A program made the translations under genes and the position numbers. Below are positions 23,001 to 32,787 of a DNA stretch of 64,000 bases, piece after piece (the first letter of the stretch is position 1; each line of letters opens with the position of its first letter). The stretch is from Mantis religiosa (Eukaryota; Arthropoda; Insecta; Mantodea; Mantidae). The notes under the pieces are model-generated. The model made no database searches and was not told the DNA's origin. It saw nothing but the letters and a program-made list of their open reading frames with translations. Location of the stretch: the NCBI GenBank assembly GCA_030765055.1, contig CM060950.1:18267729-18331728 (forward strand), read 5' to 3'.

Positions 23001-23705
23001 GGCACGATCAAAGCGCCATCTAGGGTTACGTGAGGTAGACACATCGTGTGCTAAGAGACTAAGAAGACATGGGAAGTGGTCGCTGGAATGTAGATCAGAG
23101 ATGACATTCCACTGCAATGAGACTGATAACTGGGATGAACATACTGCCAAATCGATGTGCGAATAGGTGTTATGAGCGTCTGAGAGGAACGTTGGCTCTC
23201 CGGAATTCAGGAGAACCAAGTTACTGCTCTCCAAGAATTTTGCAATGAGGTGGCCTCTCGAACATGCCCGAGTTGAACCCCACAGTGGGTGATGGGCATT
23301 AAGGTCTCCAACTATTAGAAATGGTGTTGAAAGTTGGGAAACCAGATCTTCAAGGTCAATTAACGAGAGGTCATCTGATGGCGGGAGATATACATTGCAA
23401 ATGCAAAATTCGATGGTTGGCAGCTTAATCCTTACAGCTACAGATTGTATGTCAGATTGCAGCTGTACCGGGTCTACAAATATGTCATCCCTGAGGAGCA
23501 TCATAGTGCCCCCGTGAGTAGGAATGCCCTCTTCTGTGTCAATATCACTCCGCAGTGGTGTGTAGCGTCGAATTTTAAACTTGTCTTGTGGTCGTAGCTT
23601 AGTCTCTTGTAAGCATACCACTAAGGGGTTATGCTTACTGAGCAAAATTTCCAGTTCTGGTCGATGCGTTCTTAAACCCCGCATGTTCCATTGGAGGATA
23701 GCCAT
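20024..23705 (-). pseudogene. LINE A1 ORF2: endonuclease, reverse transcriptase, RNase H
   Basis: Residues 1-250 form the endonuclease: ILQWNMRGLRTH, VVCLQETKLRP, FLIVGDLNAHHPLWGS and SSDHFPCLL. A frameshift near 22930 joins it to the 20024-22942 frame, where WWNNDCRNAIRARRRAL leads into the RT. RT motifs are LPSSYRPISLTSC, IFFDLEKAYDTCW, NGVPQGSVLSVTLFAIAIN and the catalytic FVDDFAVYC (FVDD in place of YADD). RNase H follows with KIYTDGSKNLDGVG, FTAELYAIYRAIL, ILSDSLSAF and WIPGHVGLRGNEMAD, all catalytic acids present. The end is CPLCSGDLTVRHLLLDC. Apart from the single frameshift it is open to the stop at 20024. Confidence 0.9.
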
Positions 23706-23772
23706 TGGAGCTAAGGAGATAGGTTGTAAAATTGGTCTACATTAGGATGACTTTAACGGTGGCCGAATCAGC

Positions 23773-25164
23773 TTACCCCTTTTTTTTCGGTGTAGGGCTA
23801 ACACCTTTTTCTGCCGATTTCTCTTGGCGCTTTTTTGTTGCCGTTCTGTTGTCGATATCCTCTTGGTCCATCTCTTCGCTGGATGAAGCCCCTTTCCCTA
23901 AAGAGAACTTAGGTTCGAGGGCTTCAAATTTATTGGACACCGAGATCGACGAAGATGACAGTCGTCGATCCGATTCATCACCAGAAAGCTCTTCAGAAGA
24001 GGAGCTTCGGCATGCTCTAGAGGTTTTCTTCTTCCTGGGGGTACGGGTCGAATCTTTCAGGAAATCTGTCCTCTGGTAACTGGTCTTAAATTCTTTAGGC
24101 GGCGGATCGTATATTACAGGCTTGTCATATTTCCTTGTAGAAGTCGACGGTTTGGCTTGGGACGGGGCTGAGGTTTTAGCTTCCTTCGTCCGTTTAGGTG
24201 ATGTATTTGCCGACGCTGGTGATGGAGTTGTGGACTGCCGTACTTGTGTCGGGACAAGAACTCTATCGGAGATGGTAGGCTCCCCTGCACCGCAGGTTTG
24301 CGTTGCAATTTCTTTCCTAGGAACGGGTTTAGCCAAAACAGAGCTATAAGTACCGGACCTAGGAACGGAGGGCAAGCGAGTACGCAAGAGCTTCCGGGCG
24401 TCCGAGAAGGAAACCTTCTCCTTAACCCGGATCTCCTGTATTGCCTTTTCTTCCACAAAACGTGGGCAGTCTTTGGAGCTAGATGGATGCTCCCCGGCAC
24501 AGTTTATGCATTTAATGGGCGAGGAGCACTCACCCTCGTGTAAAGCCAAACCACAGTTCACGCATGCTGGAGATCCGTTACACAGTTGACTAGTGTGACC
24601 ATAACGCTGACACTTGTAGCACCGCAGGGGGTTTGGTATATAGGGCCTAACCTCAATACTCTCGTATCCTGCCTTAATCTTTTGAGGAAGATCTACCCTA
24701 TCAAAAGTAAGGAACAGGGTACGAGTAGGCAACAATTCCCCACCTTCTCTGCGCTGCACTCGGTACACACTTATGACTCCCTGGTCTCTCAGGTTCTCCT
24801 GAATCTCCTCGTTGGACATACCGTCCAACGCACGGGTGTTTACCACCCCACGCGAGGAGTTCAGGGTCTTATGTACAGTAACGGCTATAGGGTAACTCCC
24901 TAGCATGGTCGCCTTCAACAACGATGCCGCCTGGGCGTTAGATTGCGCCTCAACTAGGAGCGTGCCATTTCGCGACCGTATACAAGATTTCACCGGACCA
25001 GCAATTTTGTCTAGTCCCCTCTGGATGGTAAAGGGGTTAACGGTCGTAAACTTTTGGCCTTCTTCAGTTCGACTAATTACCAAGTAGCGAGGACCACAAG
25101 ACTCGGCTACTTCTTTTCCATTGCTACAATGTTTTTGATTGGATTTTTGATGAAGGTTTGACAT
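23773..25164 (-). CDS. LINE A1 ORF1 (gag-like nucleic-acid-binding protein)
   Basis: An intact 463-codon ORF. The N-terminal half contains an RRM-like region (YLVISRTEEGQKF, GTLLVEAQSNAQAASLL, VRPYIPNPLRC). Three zinc knuckles follow: CYKCQRYGHTSQLC, CVNCGLALHEGEC and CINCAGEHPSSSKDC. The C-terminal third is serine/lysine-rich (KTSRACRSSSSEELSGDE). Such ORF1 proteins coat the LINE RNA and chaperone annealing at the target. The start MSNLHQKS is the first ATG of the frame. ORF2 begins about 70 bp after its stop. Confidence 0.85.
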   Translation of the reverse strand: MSNLHQKSNQKHCSNGKEVAESCGPRYLVISRTEEGQKFTTVNPFTIQRGLDKIAGPVKSCIRSRNGTLLVEAQSNAQAASLLKATMLGSYPIAVTVHKTLNSSRGVVNTRALDGMSNEEIQENLRDQGVISVYRVQRREGGELLPTRTLFLTFDRVDLPQKIKAGYESIEVRPYIPNPLRCYKCQRYGHTSQLCNGSPACVNCGLALHEGECSSPIKCINCAGEHPSSSKDCPRFVEEKAIQEIRVKEKVSFSDARKLLRTRLPSVPRSGTYSSVLAKPVPRKEIATQTCGAGEPTISDRVLVPTQVRQSTTPSPASANTSPKRTKEAKTSAPSQAKPSTSTRKYDKPVIYDPPPKEFKTSYQRTDFLKDSTRTPRKKKTSRACRSSSSEELSGDESDRRLSSSSISVSNKFEALEPKFSLGKGASSSEEMDQEDIDNRTATKKRQEKSAEKGVSPTPKKKG

Positions 25165-25567
25165 GAGAGTTGGCGAAAAAATTCATCCCCCAGTGCTCCC
25201 CACCCACCACGGAGCCCAACAAGGGGTCATCCCACTGGGATGACAGGGCTACACAGGGGATATAGCGAGCTCGCCGTCCCACTCACCCTGGAGGTCGGTA
25301 CAATACCTAGTCCTGGCCGATTGATTAGGGGTGGGTTAGTCCCTAACCTCCCGTTTAGGCGAAGCAGAAGCCAAAGTAGTGTATTAGTAATGCGTACCCT
25401 CCCCGAATTCAGAAAAAAAAACTGTTACGAGCTCAGATACGCATCCCTCAACCACCAGGACTAACCTTTCCACCGACACGGGTCTCCACGCACGGCCTAC
25501 ACGTGGGTGGGCCTGTTGACCGTCTCCCTCAACCACGAAGAGGAGCCCACACGAGGGAGACTGTTGG

Positions 25568-25622
25568 CTCGGGACCCCGGGTTCGCCAAACCCGTACCTA
25601 CCGAAGTAGGCCCCTGGGGGGA
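25568..25622 (-). other. LINE A1 5'-terminal structured segment
   Basis: The first bases of the element, read on minus, contain CCTAC-TTCG-GTAGG, a five-pair hairpin with a UUCG tetraloop. GGGTT...AACCC follows, another five-pair hairpin. LINE A2 has the same block with loop TACG (also a UNCG loop), and a decayed copy sits at 43985-44105. Conserved folding at the 5' terminus suggests a functional RNA element, possibly for 5'-end processing or translation. Confidence 0.55.
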
Positions 25623-25627
25623 GTGGA

Positions 25628-26448
25628 AATGAAGACAGACAAAAGAAACGCAAAGGGAAAAGTGAACTCTGACGAAGTGTACTGCCGTAATCAATGCGAA
25701 CAGATAGCGTCGCTACACAAGATAATAGAAATCTTAAGAAAAGATCTTCAGGAATCCAACGAAACAATCAAAAAACTTCGAGAGGAGAATGAGCAATTAA
25801 AGCTAGGAGATATCAGCATGAAGAAGGAACATAGTACGAAAGTTAATGAAAGAGAAGAGGTAAACGAGGAACACGTGAAGAAAAACGATGAATGGAGATG
25901 CGCAACCAAAAGCTCAGCGGCACCAAGAAAGCTACAAACAAATTTAAAGAGCGATATCTGTCTACAGAATCGTTTCAGATTGCTCCAAGACCTACAAGAT
26001 AACGAAGAAGGAAATGAAATGTGTCGAGATAATGTACATGAGGTGTCTGCAGAAAGCTACGATGACGAATCCGTATACAAATTCGAAAGAAAAAAAGCCA
26101 TCATAATAGGAGATTCGATTGTGCGCTACACATGCAATTATATGGAGAATGATATAAGAGTGTACCTACTGTTATCCTGACGCTCAACTACGGCACATAA
26201 GAAAGCAACTAGCGAAGAACACCGACGATCCAGATGTTGTAGTCATCAATGCGGGAACTAATAATATCAGCACGGCGCGTTTACCAGAAGATATCATGCG
26301 GGAGCTCACCGAGGTTGTTTCGACTGGAAAGGAACTGTTCCCAAAAGCGAAATTCTGTATCAGTGGCATTATACGCCGTCGAGATGAGGATCTTAGCTAC
26401 ATCGATGGGATCAACTCTACTTTTGACTGGGTAAGTAAAAAATATGAT
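25628..26448 (+). pseudogene. CR1-type LINE ORF1, 5' part (coiled coil and esterase)
   Basis: The frame starts MKTDKRNAKGKVNSDE; the ATG lies inside the target duplication left by LINE A1. A coiled coil follows (IEILRKDLQESNETIKKLREE). Near 26085 an SGNH-type hydrolase begins with KKAIIIGDSIVR, carrying the GDS serine. After a frameshift near 26165 it continues as VVVINAGTNNI, the GxND-like block. It stops at VSKKYD, where the pogo-like element has entered. The rest of the domain, including the DGLHL catalytic Asp/His block, is at 35209-35345. Esterase-bearing ORF1 proteins are typical of CR1/L2-group LINEs. Confidence 0.85.
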
Positions 26449-27862
26449 TGAGGTAGCTCCCGGAGAGATGGTGCACCGGGAGAGATGCCGCATTAGTTGT
26501 ATTTCTGGTGTTTTCCGACAGAGTGCTCCAGTAAGCTGTGGACATCTTCAGTTGTACGTCAGCTGTCCGTGTAGTGTCATTGTGATTTCAGTTTGCAGAT
26601 ATTACAACAGCAACAGCAGCATTTTTAAGGTAAGCACGTTGTAGAAGCTGTGAAAATTTACTTCAGTAATGATTTGAGCGATTGCTTACGATGATAGTAG
26701 TGCTGCGGAATAAACATTTCGGTTTATTGTGTATCTTTGGACTTTAGGGATTATGGCTGATGCGTGTTTGTTCACGCTAGACTTTCCCAGAATGCAATAG
26801 GCTGGTGCGTCATCTCTCCCAGAGAATCGGTATAGTCGGCGCAAATTATTTAGGGGGATATGGCGCATGCTTTCCAGGCAATACATAACCAACTGTAAAC
26901 GAATTTCATGAACCGAATCATTAAATAACACTATATTTTAGTAAAGTAGTCCAAAGGCACAAATCTGCTATTAAAAATCTGCTTTTGACTAATTCTTTTA
27001 CTTAATTACTATGAATAAGCACAATCACCTTAGGAATTATTCATTTCAACAGACATTTTTTTTTAAATAGCTATATCTCTGAACAGTCAGCCTTTTCCTT
27101 TATAGTGTTATAATTAGGTGCTGTACGTTCCATATCATCTTCCTTTCAGGATATGCCAAGCAAATACCAAAGAAAGATTGGTGTTTTACGTCGAGGACAA
27201 TGGGAGGAGGACACTTTGCGTGAAGCAGTTAACAGAATTATGAAGGGAGACCTTGGCATCAGAGAAGCTTCCAGATACTATGGGATCCCTGAAAGCACTA
27301 TACGAAGAAGAAAATCTACGAAAAACTTAAGCAAGTCTTCCCTCGGTCCAGAAGGAGTGTTCGGAAAGGAAAATGAGAAGCGATTAGTGAAGCACATAAG
27401 AAGACTTGCTTCTTTAGGATTTGCACCAGACCGAAAATCAGTGCGACGAAGAGCTTTCCAGTTTGCTCAGTCGCTGGGGTTGAAGCATCCGTTCAATACG
27501 ACAACGGAGGAAGCAGGTTATGACTGGATGTTGTCGTTTTTGGAAAGAAACTCTGAACTTAGTTTAAGGCAAGCACAAGGACTTTCTGTAAACAGAGGCC
27601 AGGGCTTATGTAGGCAAGAAGTAAATATATTTTTTAACTTGCTTGAGTAGTAGTAGAAGTGGGGCTTAGGGGCGCACAACAGCTGAGGTCATTAGCGCCC
27701 GAGCTCAGACTAGGAAAAGTCCACCTGAAATGTAAACGCTAAAAACAATAAAATCCACTAAGAGGTCCAAAAACACACATAAAAGATGCTCAAATGGTTA
27801 AAATAGCTAAAATAGGAGTGCCGAGATGAATCTAAAATGAGGCACGGCGAGGGATGTTGAAA

Positions 27863-30800
27863 TCATATGGAACGAAGCATTCCGCTGCGCTGTAAAAAGT
27901 CGAAGAGGCCCTCCACAGCAGCAATATCATCCCTCAACATTGCGCTGAGGTTGGATGCCAAACACAAGGAGGAGCGCAACGTTGAGTAAAATCGGCACTC
28001 CACTAAAAAGTGCTGCACCGTCAAAGGCTCACCGCAGTGAGAACAATGAGGTGCTGAGTCCTGGCGTAACAAGTGTTGATGGCTAAAACGGCAGTGCCCG
28101 ATGCGAAGTATAGCTAAAATAACCTCTTCCCTGCGAGAAGAACGTGAAGATGTGGCCCAGGGAAGCGGAAGAGGTTTAACCTCCCGGAGTTTGTTCCCAA
28201 CGAGCGCGGACCAGTCATCATGCCAGCGAGTGTTGATGGCTCGGCGAAGGGAAGCACTAAGATCCTCGAAAGGAACGGAATTGCTAAAAACAGTGGGGGA
28301 TAAAATAGCAGACTTCGCGGCGGCATCAGCAGCCTCGTTGCCCGGAATGCCTACGTGTCCGGGAACCCAAACGAACGACACGAGGAACCTGAATTAGCGA
28401 GCGAATGCAGCCGATCCTGTATTCGCTGTACTAGGGGATGGCTGGGGTACAGCGAACGAATGCTCTGTAGAGCACTCAGAGAATCGCTACATATGGCAAA
28501 GTGGTTAGAGTGCTGCTGGCTGATAAAGAGTAGGGCTTGATAGATACTAAAAAGTTCAGCGGTAAAAATCGAGCACTGTCCGGAAAGACGAAGGGTAAAA
28601 CTCTCCGCAGCAGCTACGAAGGCACAGCCAACACCTCGGTCGGTTTTAGAGCCGTACGTAAAAATAAAGCTGTAGTTCTTAAAATGCTGCTGAAGTTCTA
28701 AAAATGCGGATTGGATGCCAGTGGTCGGAAACGCAGACCTGGGCATCGACGTCAACCCAAAGTGGAATAGGGTGTCATACCGCGACCAAGGCGGAAAAAT
28801 AGATTCCCTCCGAGGTCATACTGGCGGTAGTGTGACGTCCAGGGCCCGAAGAAGCAGGCGAAAGCGAACACCGGGCGGAAGTAATGCAAGGGGGCTGACA
28901 GCGTACTGGCGATCAAGAGACGAGTCAAAGAAAGGCTTGTACGTTGGGTGCGTGGGTAGAGAGGATAGACGGCATGCATAGGTGCCTAAAAGAATATCTC
29001 GCCTATAGCACAGGGGAGGTTCAGCTGCTTCAGCGTACAGACTGGGGATGGGGCTGGTTGGAAAAGCACCAGTAGCTAGGCGTATCCCCCGATTGTGCAC
29101 AGGATCCAAACGGCTCAAAATGGAAGGCCGTGCCGACGAATATACCACACTCCCATAGCCAAGCTTTGATCGTACCAGGGACCGATAGAGCTGTAAGAGC
29201 ACGGTCCGATCAGCTCCCCAGGATGTACCTGATAAGACACGTAAGATATTGAGGGACCGGGCACAGCGATCTTTCAGGTAAGCGATATGAGAATCCCAGC
29301 TAAGCTTCCTATCGAACACCAATCCTAAAAATTTAGCTTCCTCTGCAAAAGGAAGCGTATGGGGACCGAGGTGGAGTGAGGGTGAATCAAACGCCTTACG
29401 GCGCCAAAAGTTCACGCACACGGTCTTCTCGGTGGAAAAATGGAAGCCGTTGTGGAGGCTCCAAGTGTAAAGGCGATCTAAACAGACCTGGAGCCGACGC
29501 TCCAAGATACTCCTCCGCCGAGAGCTACAATATACGGCGAAGTCATCAACAAATAACGAAGAGGATATTCCAGCGGGAATACACTCAGTGATAGGATTGA
29601 TGGCGATGGCAAAGAGGATAACGCTGATGACCGAACCCTGGGGTACCCCGTTTTCCTGATGGAAAGCGCGGGATAAATTACACCCCACCCTAACACGAAA
29701 GGACCGCTCCATCATGAATTCCCGGAGGAAAATGGGAAGTCGACCACGAAGACCCCACTGATGTATGGTGCGTAGTATGCCAGTCCGCCAACAGGTGTCA
29801 TAGGCTTTCGTAAGGTCAAAAAAGACGGCCGCAGTTTGGCAGCGGCGCAGGTAGGCGTTCATGATATGAGTCGAGAGGGAAATCAGGTGATCAGAGCTGG
29901 AACGGTAACGGCGAAATCCGCATTGGATGTTGCACAGAAGGTTCTCCGACTCAAGCCACCATCGTAAGCGCCCATTAATCATGCGCTCCATCACCTTACA
30001 CACTGTACTGGAGAGGGAGATGGGGCGGTAACTGGAGGGCAAACGGCGGTCCTTACCCGGTTTTGGGACCGGAATGATAGTGCCTCGCGCCAAGCTGTAG
30101 GGAAAACTCCTTCAAGCCAGATGCGGTTGTACGTGCGTAGCAGAAAGTCTTTACTAGCAAACGAGAGGTGTTGAAGCATAGCCACGTGAACACCATCAGG
30201 CCCTGGAGCGGATAAGGGAGAGGAGCATAACGCCGAGTCCAGCTCCCGGAAGCTAAATTCTGCGTTGTAGCACTCCAGGTTAGCTGAGCGGAAAGATAAT
30301 TCCTGGGCCTCAATCTGAGTCTTGAGGACCCGAAACGTCGAAATGTAGTTGGCAGAGCTGGAGGCGGCAGCAAAAGTGCTACCCAGGCAGTTAGCAACAT
30401 CAACCGCATCTACAACAATGAGAGGTCCAACCTGAAGTCCAGGAATGAATGAGGGTGGCCGTTTACCAGCAACACGACGGAGTTTCTCCCAAACCACAGA
30501 AGAAGGGGTGGTGTGCGAGAAAGAGGCAACAAAGGAAGTCCAGGACGCTCTTTTGCTAGCCCTAAAAACACGGCGGGCTTGTGCGCGCAGCTGTTTATAA
30601 GCTACCAAGTTGCCGACGGTGGGATGATGTTTAAATACCCTAAGAGCTTTCCGGCGTGCGCGAAGGGCATCGCGGCACTCGAGTCCACCACGGGACAGGC
30701 AAACGCCGAGGCTCCGTGGAGGATTTCGGAATAGATTGCTCGGCAGCGGAGACAACTGAAGTGAAATGGTCGACCAGAAGGTCAATAGAAGTAAACTGTG

Positions 30801-31545
30801 AATCCTTGAATGTGGCAGCTTCGGAAAAGAGCGCCCAGTTAGCCTTGGATAGTTGCCATGAGGATGCACGCGAGCGGGGAACGTTGTGGGAGAGCAACGT
30901 TAGCACACATGGGCAGTGATCACTGGAATGAGTGTCAGATACTACATGCCATTGGAAACAACGAGCAAGCTGTGTGAAGCAGAGAGAAAGATCGAGGTGG
31001 GAGGGAGTACCGGTGGAATCGGAAAAAAAGGTGGGTTCACCAGTGTTTAAAACAAGGAGAGGAAACTGGTAAAAGAAGTCAGCAAGTAGGGTTCCCCTTG
31101 CACACGCCCTAGGAGAGCCCCAACACGGATGATGGGCATTAAAATCCCCCAAAAGAAGAAAGGGTGTGGGGAGCTGCGAAGCGAGTTGAGAGAGGTCGGC
31201 AGCAAGGACGGAGTCTGAAGGGGGGAGGTAAACTGTGCATAAGGTAAACGATAAACCGGGAAGACTAAGCCGAAGAGCAACAGCTTGCAAAGTAGTGTTA
31301 AGGGGCAGAGGTTGACCAAAAACATCAGCACTTGTGAGAATCATGACACCACTATGAGCAGGAGAGCCCACTTCCGGCACAAGGTCGAAGCGTACCGGAA
31401 TATAATGACGCAAATCAAAAGTATCCTGAGGGCGAAGTTTGGTCTCTTGTAAACAAACCGCTATGGGGTTGTAGGACCTCAACAAGAGCTGGAGCTCTGC
31501 CCTATGTGAGCGCACCCCACGAATGTTCCACGTTAAGAGAGCCAT
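27863..31545 (-). pseudogene. LINE A2 ORF2: endonuclease, reverse transcriptase, RNase H
   Basis: Read from 31545 down. The endonuclease has TWNIRGVRSHRAEL, VCLQETKLRPQD, FLLLGDFNAHHPCWGS and SSDHCPCVL. Frameshifts near 30680 and 30070 lead into the RT (LPSSYRPISLSSTV, FFDLTKAYDTCW, NGVPQGSVISVILFAIAIN, FVDDFAVYC). A further break near 28800 precedes RNase H. There the first catalytic Asp is replaced by Tyr (FIFTYGSKTDRGVG instead of YTDGSK), while FTAELFSIYQ and ICSDSLSAL are kept. A last frameshift near 28365 leads to WVPGHVGIPGNEAAD and the terminal CSHCGEPLTVQHFLVEC. It is non-functional. Confidence 0.88.
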
Positions 31546-31617
31546 GGAAAAGAACTAGGGGGGAGCGGCGGTGTTAGGGAGAAAATTAAAGATTGCAAGG
31601 GCGCTCGGATTGCGGGT

Positions 31618-32787
31618 TCAGGTAGTCGGACGTCGTTTCTCTTTTTTCCGCACTTTGGCGGACTTAGGACCGACAAACGGTCGCTCCATGGGCGACTCCT
31701 CTGATGTGCGGGAGTCGGAAGAGTCCCTTCGAGAAGGGGATCGGGAAACTGACTGAACAGAAGTCCTGCCGGTTCCTCGAATGCGACTACGGGAGCGGCA
31801 ACCCGTAGAAGTACCGGGAGTAGTGCTGACCGACACGGAACGTGAAACTGCAGCTGGGGCCGTAGAGGAGCTAGACGAGGCTGCTGGTGCCAACGCCTTA
31901 AAAGGTTTGGCAGTCTCCAGCAAGTCGCATTGGGTTGAAGCATCCGAAACATTGAGGGTCCGTGTGGCAACAGACTGCGTCGCATGCACAGGAGAGCGGC
32001 GAACTGCTGATGCGTATCCCAAGCTGGCAGCGGGTTTCAGTTGCTCAAACCGTCTTTTTGCCTCTAGAAAGGACAGACGTTCTTTGACGCGCAGTTCCTG
32101 AATGGCCTTCTCATCAAGAAACTGCGGGCATTGCCGGGAGCTGGAGGGATGCGTACCACCGCAATTGACGCAGACCGGGTCGCGAGTACATATAGCGTCG
32201 CCATGGGGAGGTAAACTGCAACGGTCGCATACAGCATCAAAAGTACAACGGGCCTGAGTATGCCCAAACCGCTGACACCGAAAACAGCGCATAGGGTTTG
32301 GGACATACGGTCGCACTGCAGCACGTTCGTACCCACAATAGATAGCGTCCGGTAATGTGGTTCCTTTGAAAGTGAGGAAGACTGTCCGCAACGGAACAGA
32401 CTGTCCATCACGTTTACCAAGGAGACGGTACGCCTCGCACACATTCTGGTCCGTCAAATTAGATACTATTTCCTCGTTAGAGAGGCCGTCCAAACTGGAG
32501 GTTGTCACGACCCCTCTACAGGTATTCAAAGTCTTATGTGGGGCTACCCGAACGTGGTAGGAACCCAACAAGCAAGCCTTCAGGAGCTTACTGGACTGAT
32601 CCTGGTTCTTTGTTTCTACCAAAAGGGTACCGTCTCTTAACCGAGTTGCAGATTTTAGAACGCCACATATCCGATCAAGCTCGCGTTGGATATAAAAAGG
32701 ACTAATGTCTCGCATTGTCTTGTTTTCACAAGTCAGGGTCACGACCAAAAAGGAATCAAATGGGGAATGTTTGCGCGGAGGAGCCAT
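31618..32787 (-). CDS. LINE A2 ORF1 (gag-like nucleic-acid-binding protein)
   Basis: An open frame of 389 codons from MAPPRKHSPFDSF at 32787. I prefer this start over the upstream in-frame ATG at 32880 because homology with A1 begins here. The RRM-like region (GTLLVETKNQDQSSKLLKAC, VRPYVPNPMRC) is followed by CFRCQRFGHTQARC, CDRCSLPPHGDAIC and CVNCGGTHPSSSRQC. A serine/arginine-rich tail closes it (SRSRIRGTGR). Order and spacing parallel LINE A1 ORF1. Confidence 0.82.
   Translation of the reverse strand: MAPPRKHSPFDSFLVVTLTCENKTMRDISPFYIQRELDRICGVLKSATRLRDGTLLVETKNQDQSSKLLKACLLGSYHVRVAPHKTLNTCRGVVTTSSLDGLSNEEIVSNLTDQNVCEAYRLLGKRDGQSVPLRTVFLTFKGTTLPDAIYCGYERAAVRPYVPNPMRCFRCQRFGHTQARCTFDAVCDRCSLPPHGDAICTRDPVCVNCGGTHPSSSRQCPQFLDEKAIQELRVKERLSFLEAKRRFEQLKPAASLGYASAVRRSPVHATQSVATRTLNVSDASTQCDLLETAKPFKALAPAASSSSSTAPAAVSRSVSVSTTPGTSTGCRSRSRIRGTGRTSVQSVSRSPSRRDSSDSRTSEESPMERPFVGPKSAKVRKKEKRRPTT

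Larger units (their letters stand above)
19836..25622 (-). mobile_element. RNase-H LINE A1 (I/LOA-like), full length
   Basis: A 5.79-kb minus-strand LINE flanked by an 11-bp duplication, gtggaaatgaa (19825-19835 and 25623-25633). Its 5' end (at 25622) starts with a C run and a UUCG hairpin. ORF1 is gag-like. ORF2 has endonuclease, RT, RNase H and a terminal zinc finger, as in the I superfamily. The 3' end is gcgc-rich and ends with a (CAT)n tail (19836-19861 on the plus strand as ATG repeats). Only one frameshift is seen, so it is the best preserved element in the window. It lies in the same orientation as BicC. Confidence 0.92.
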
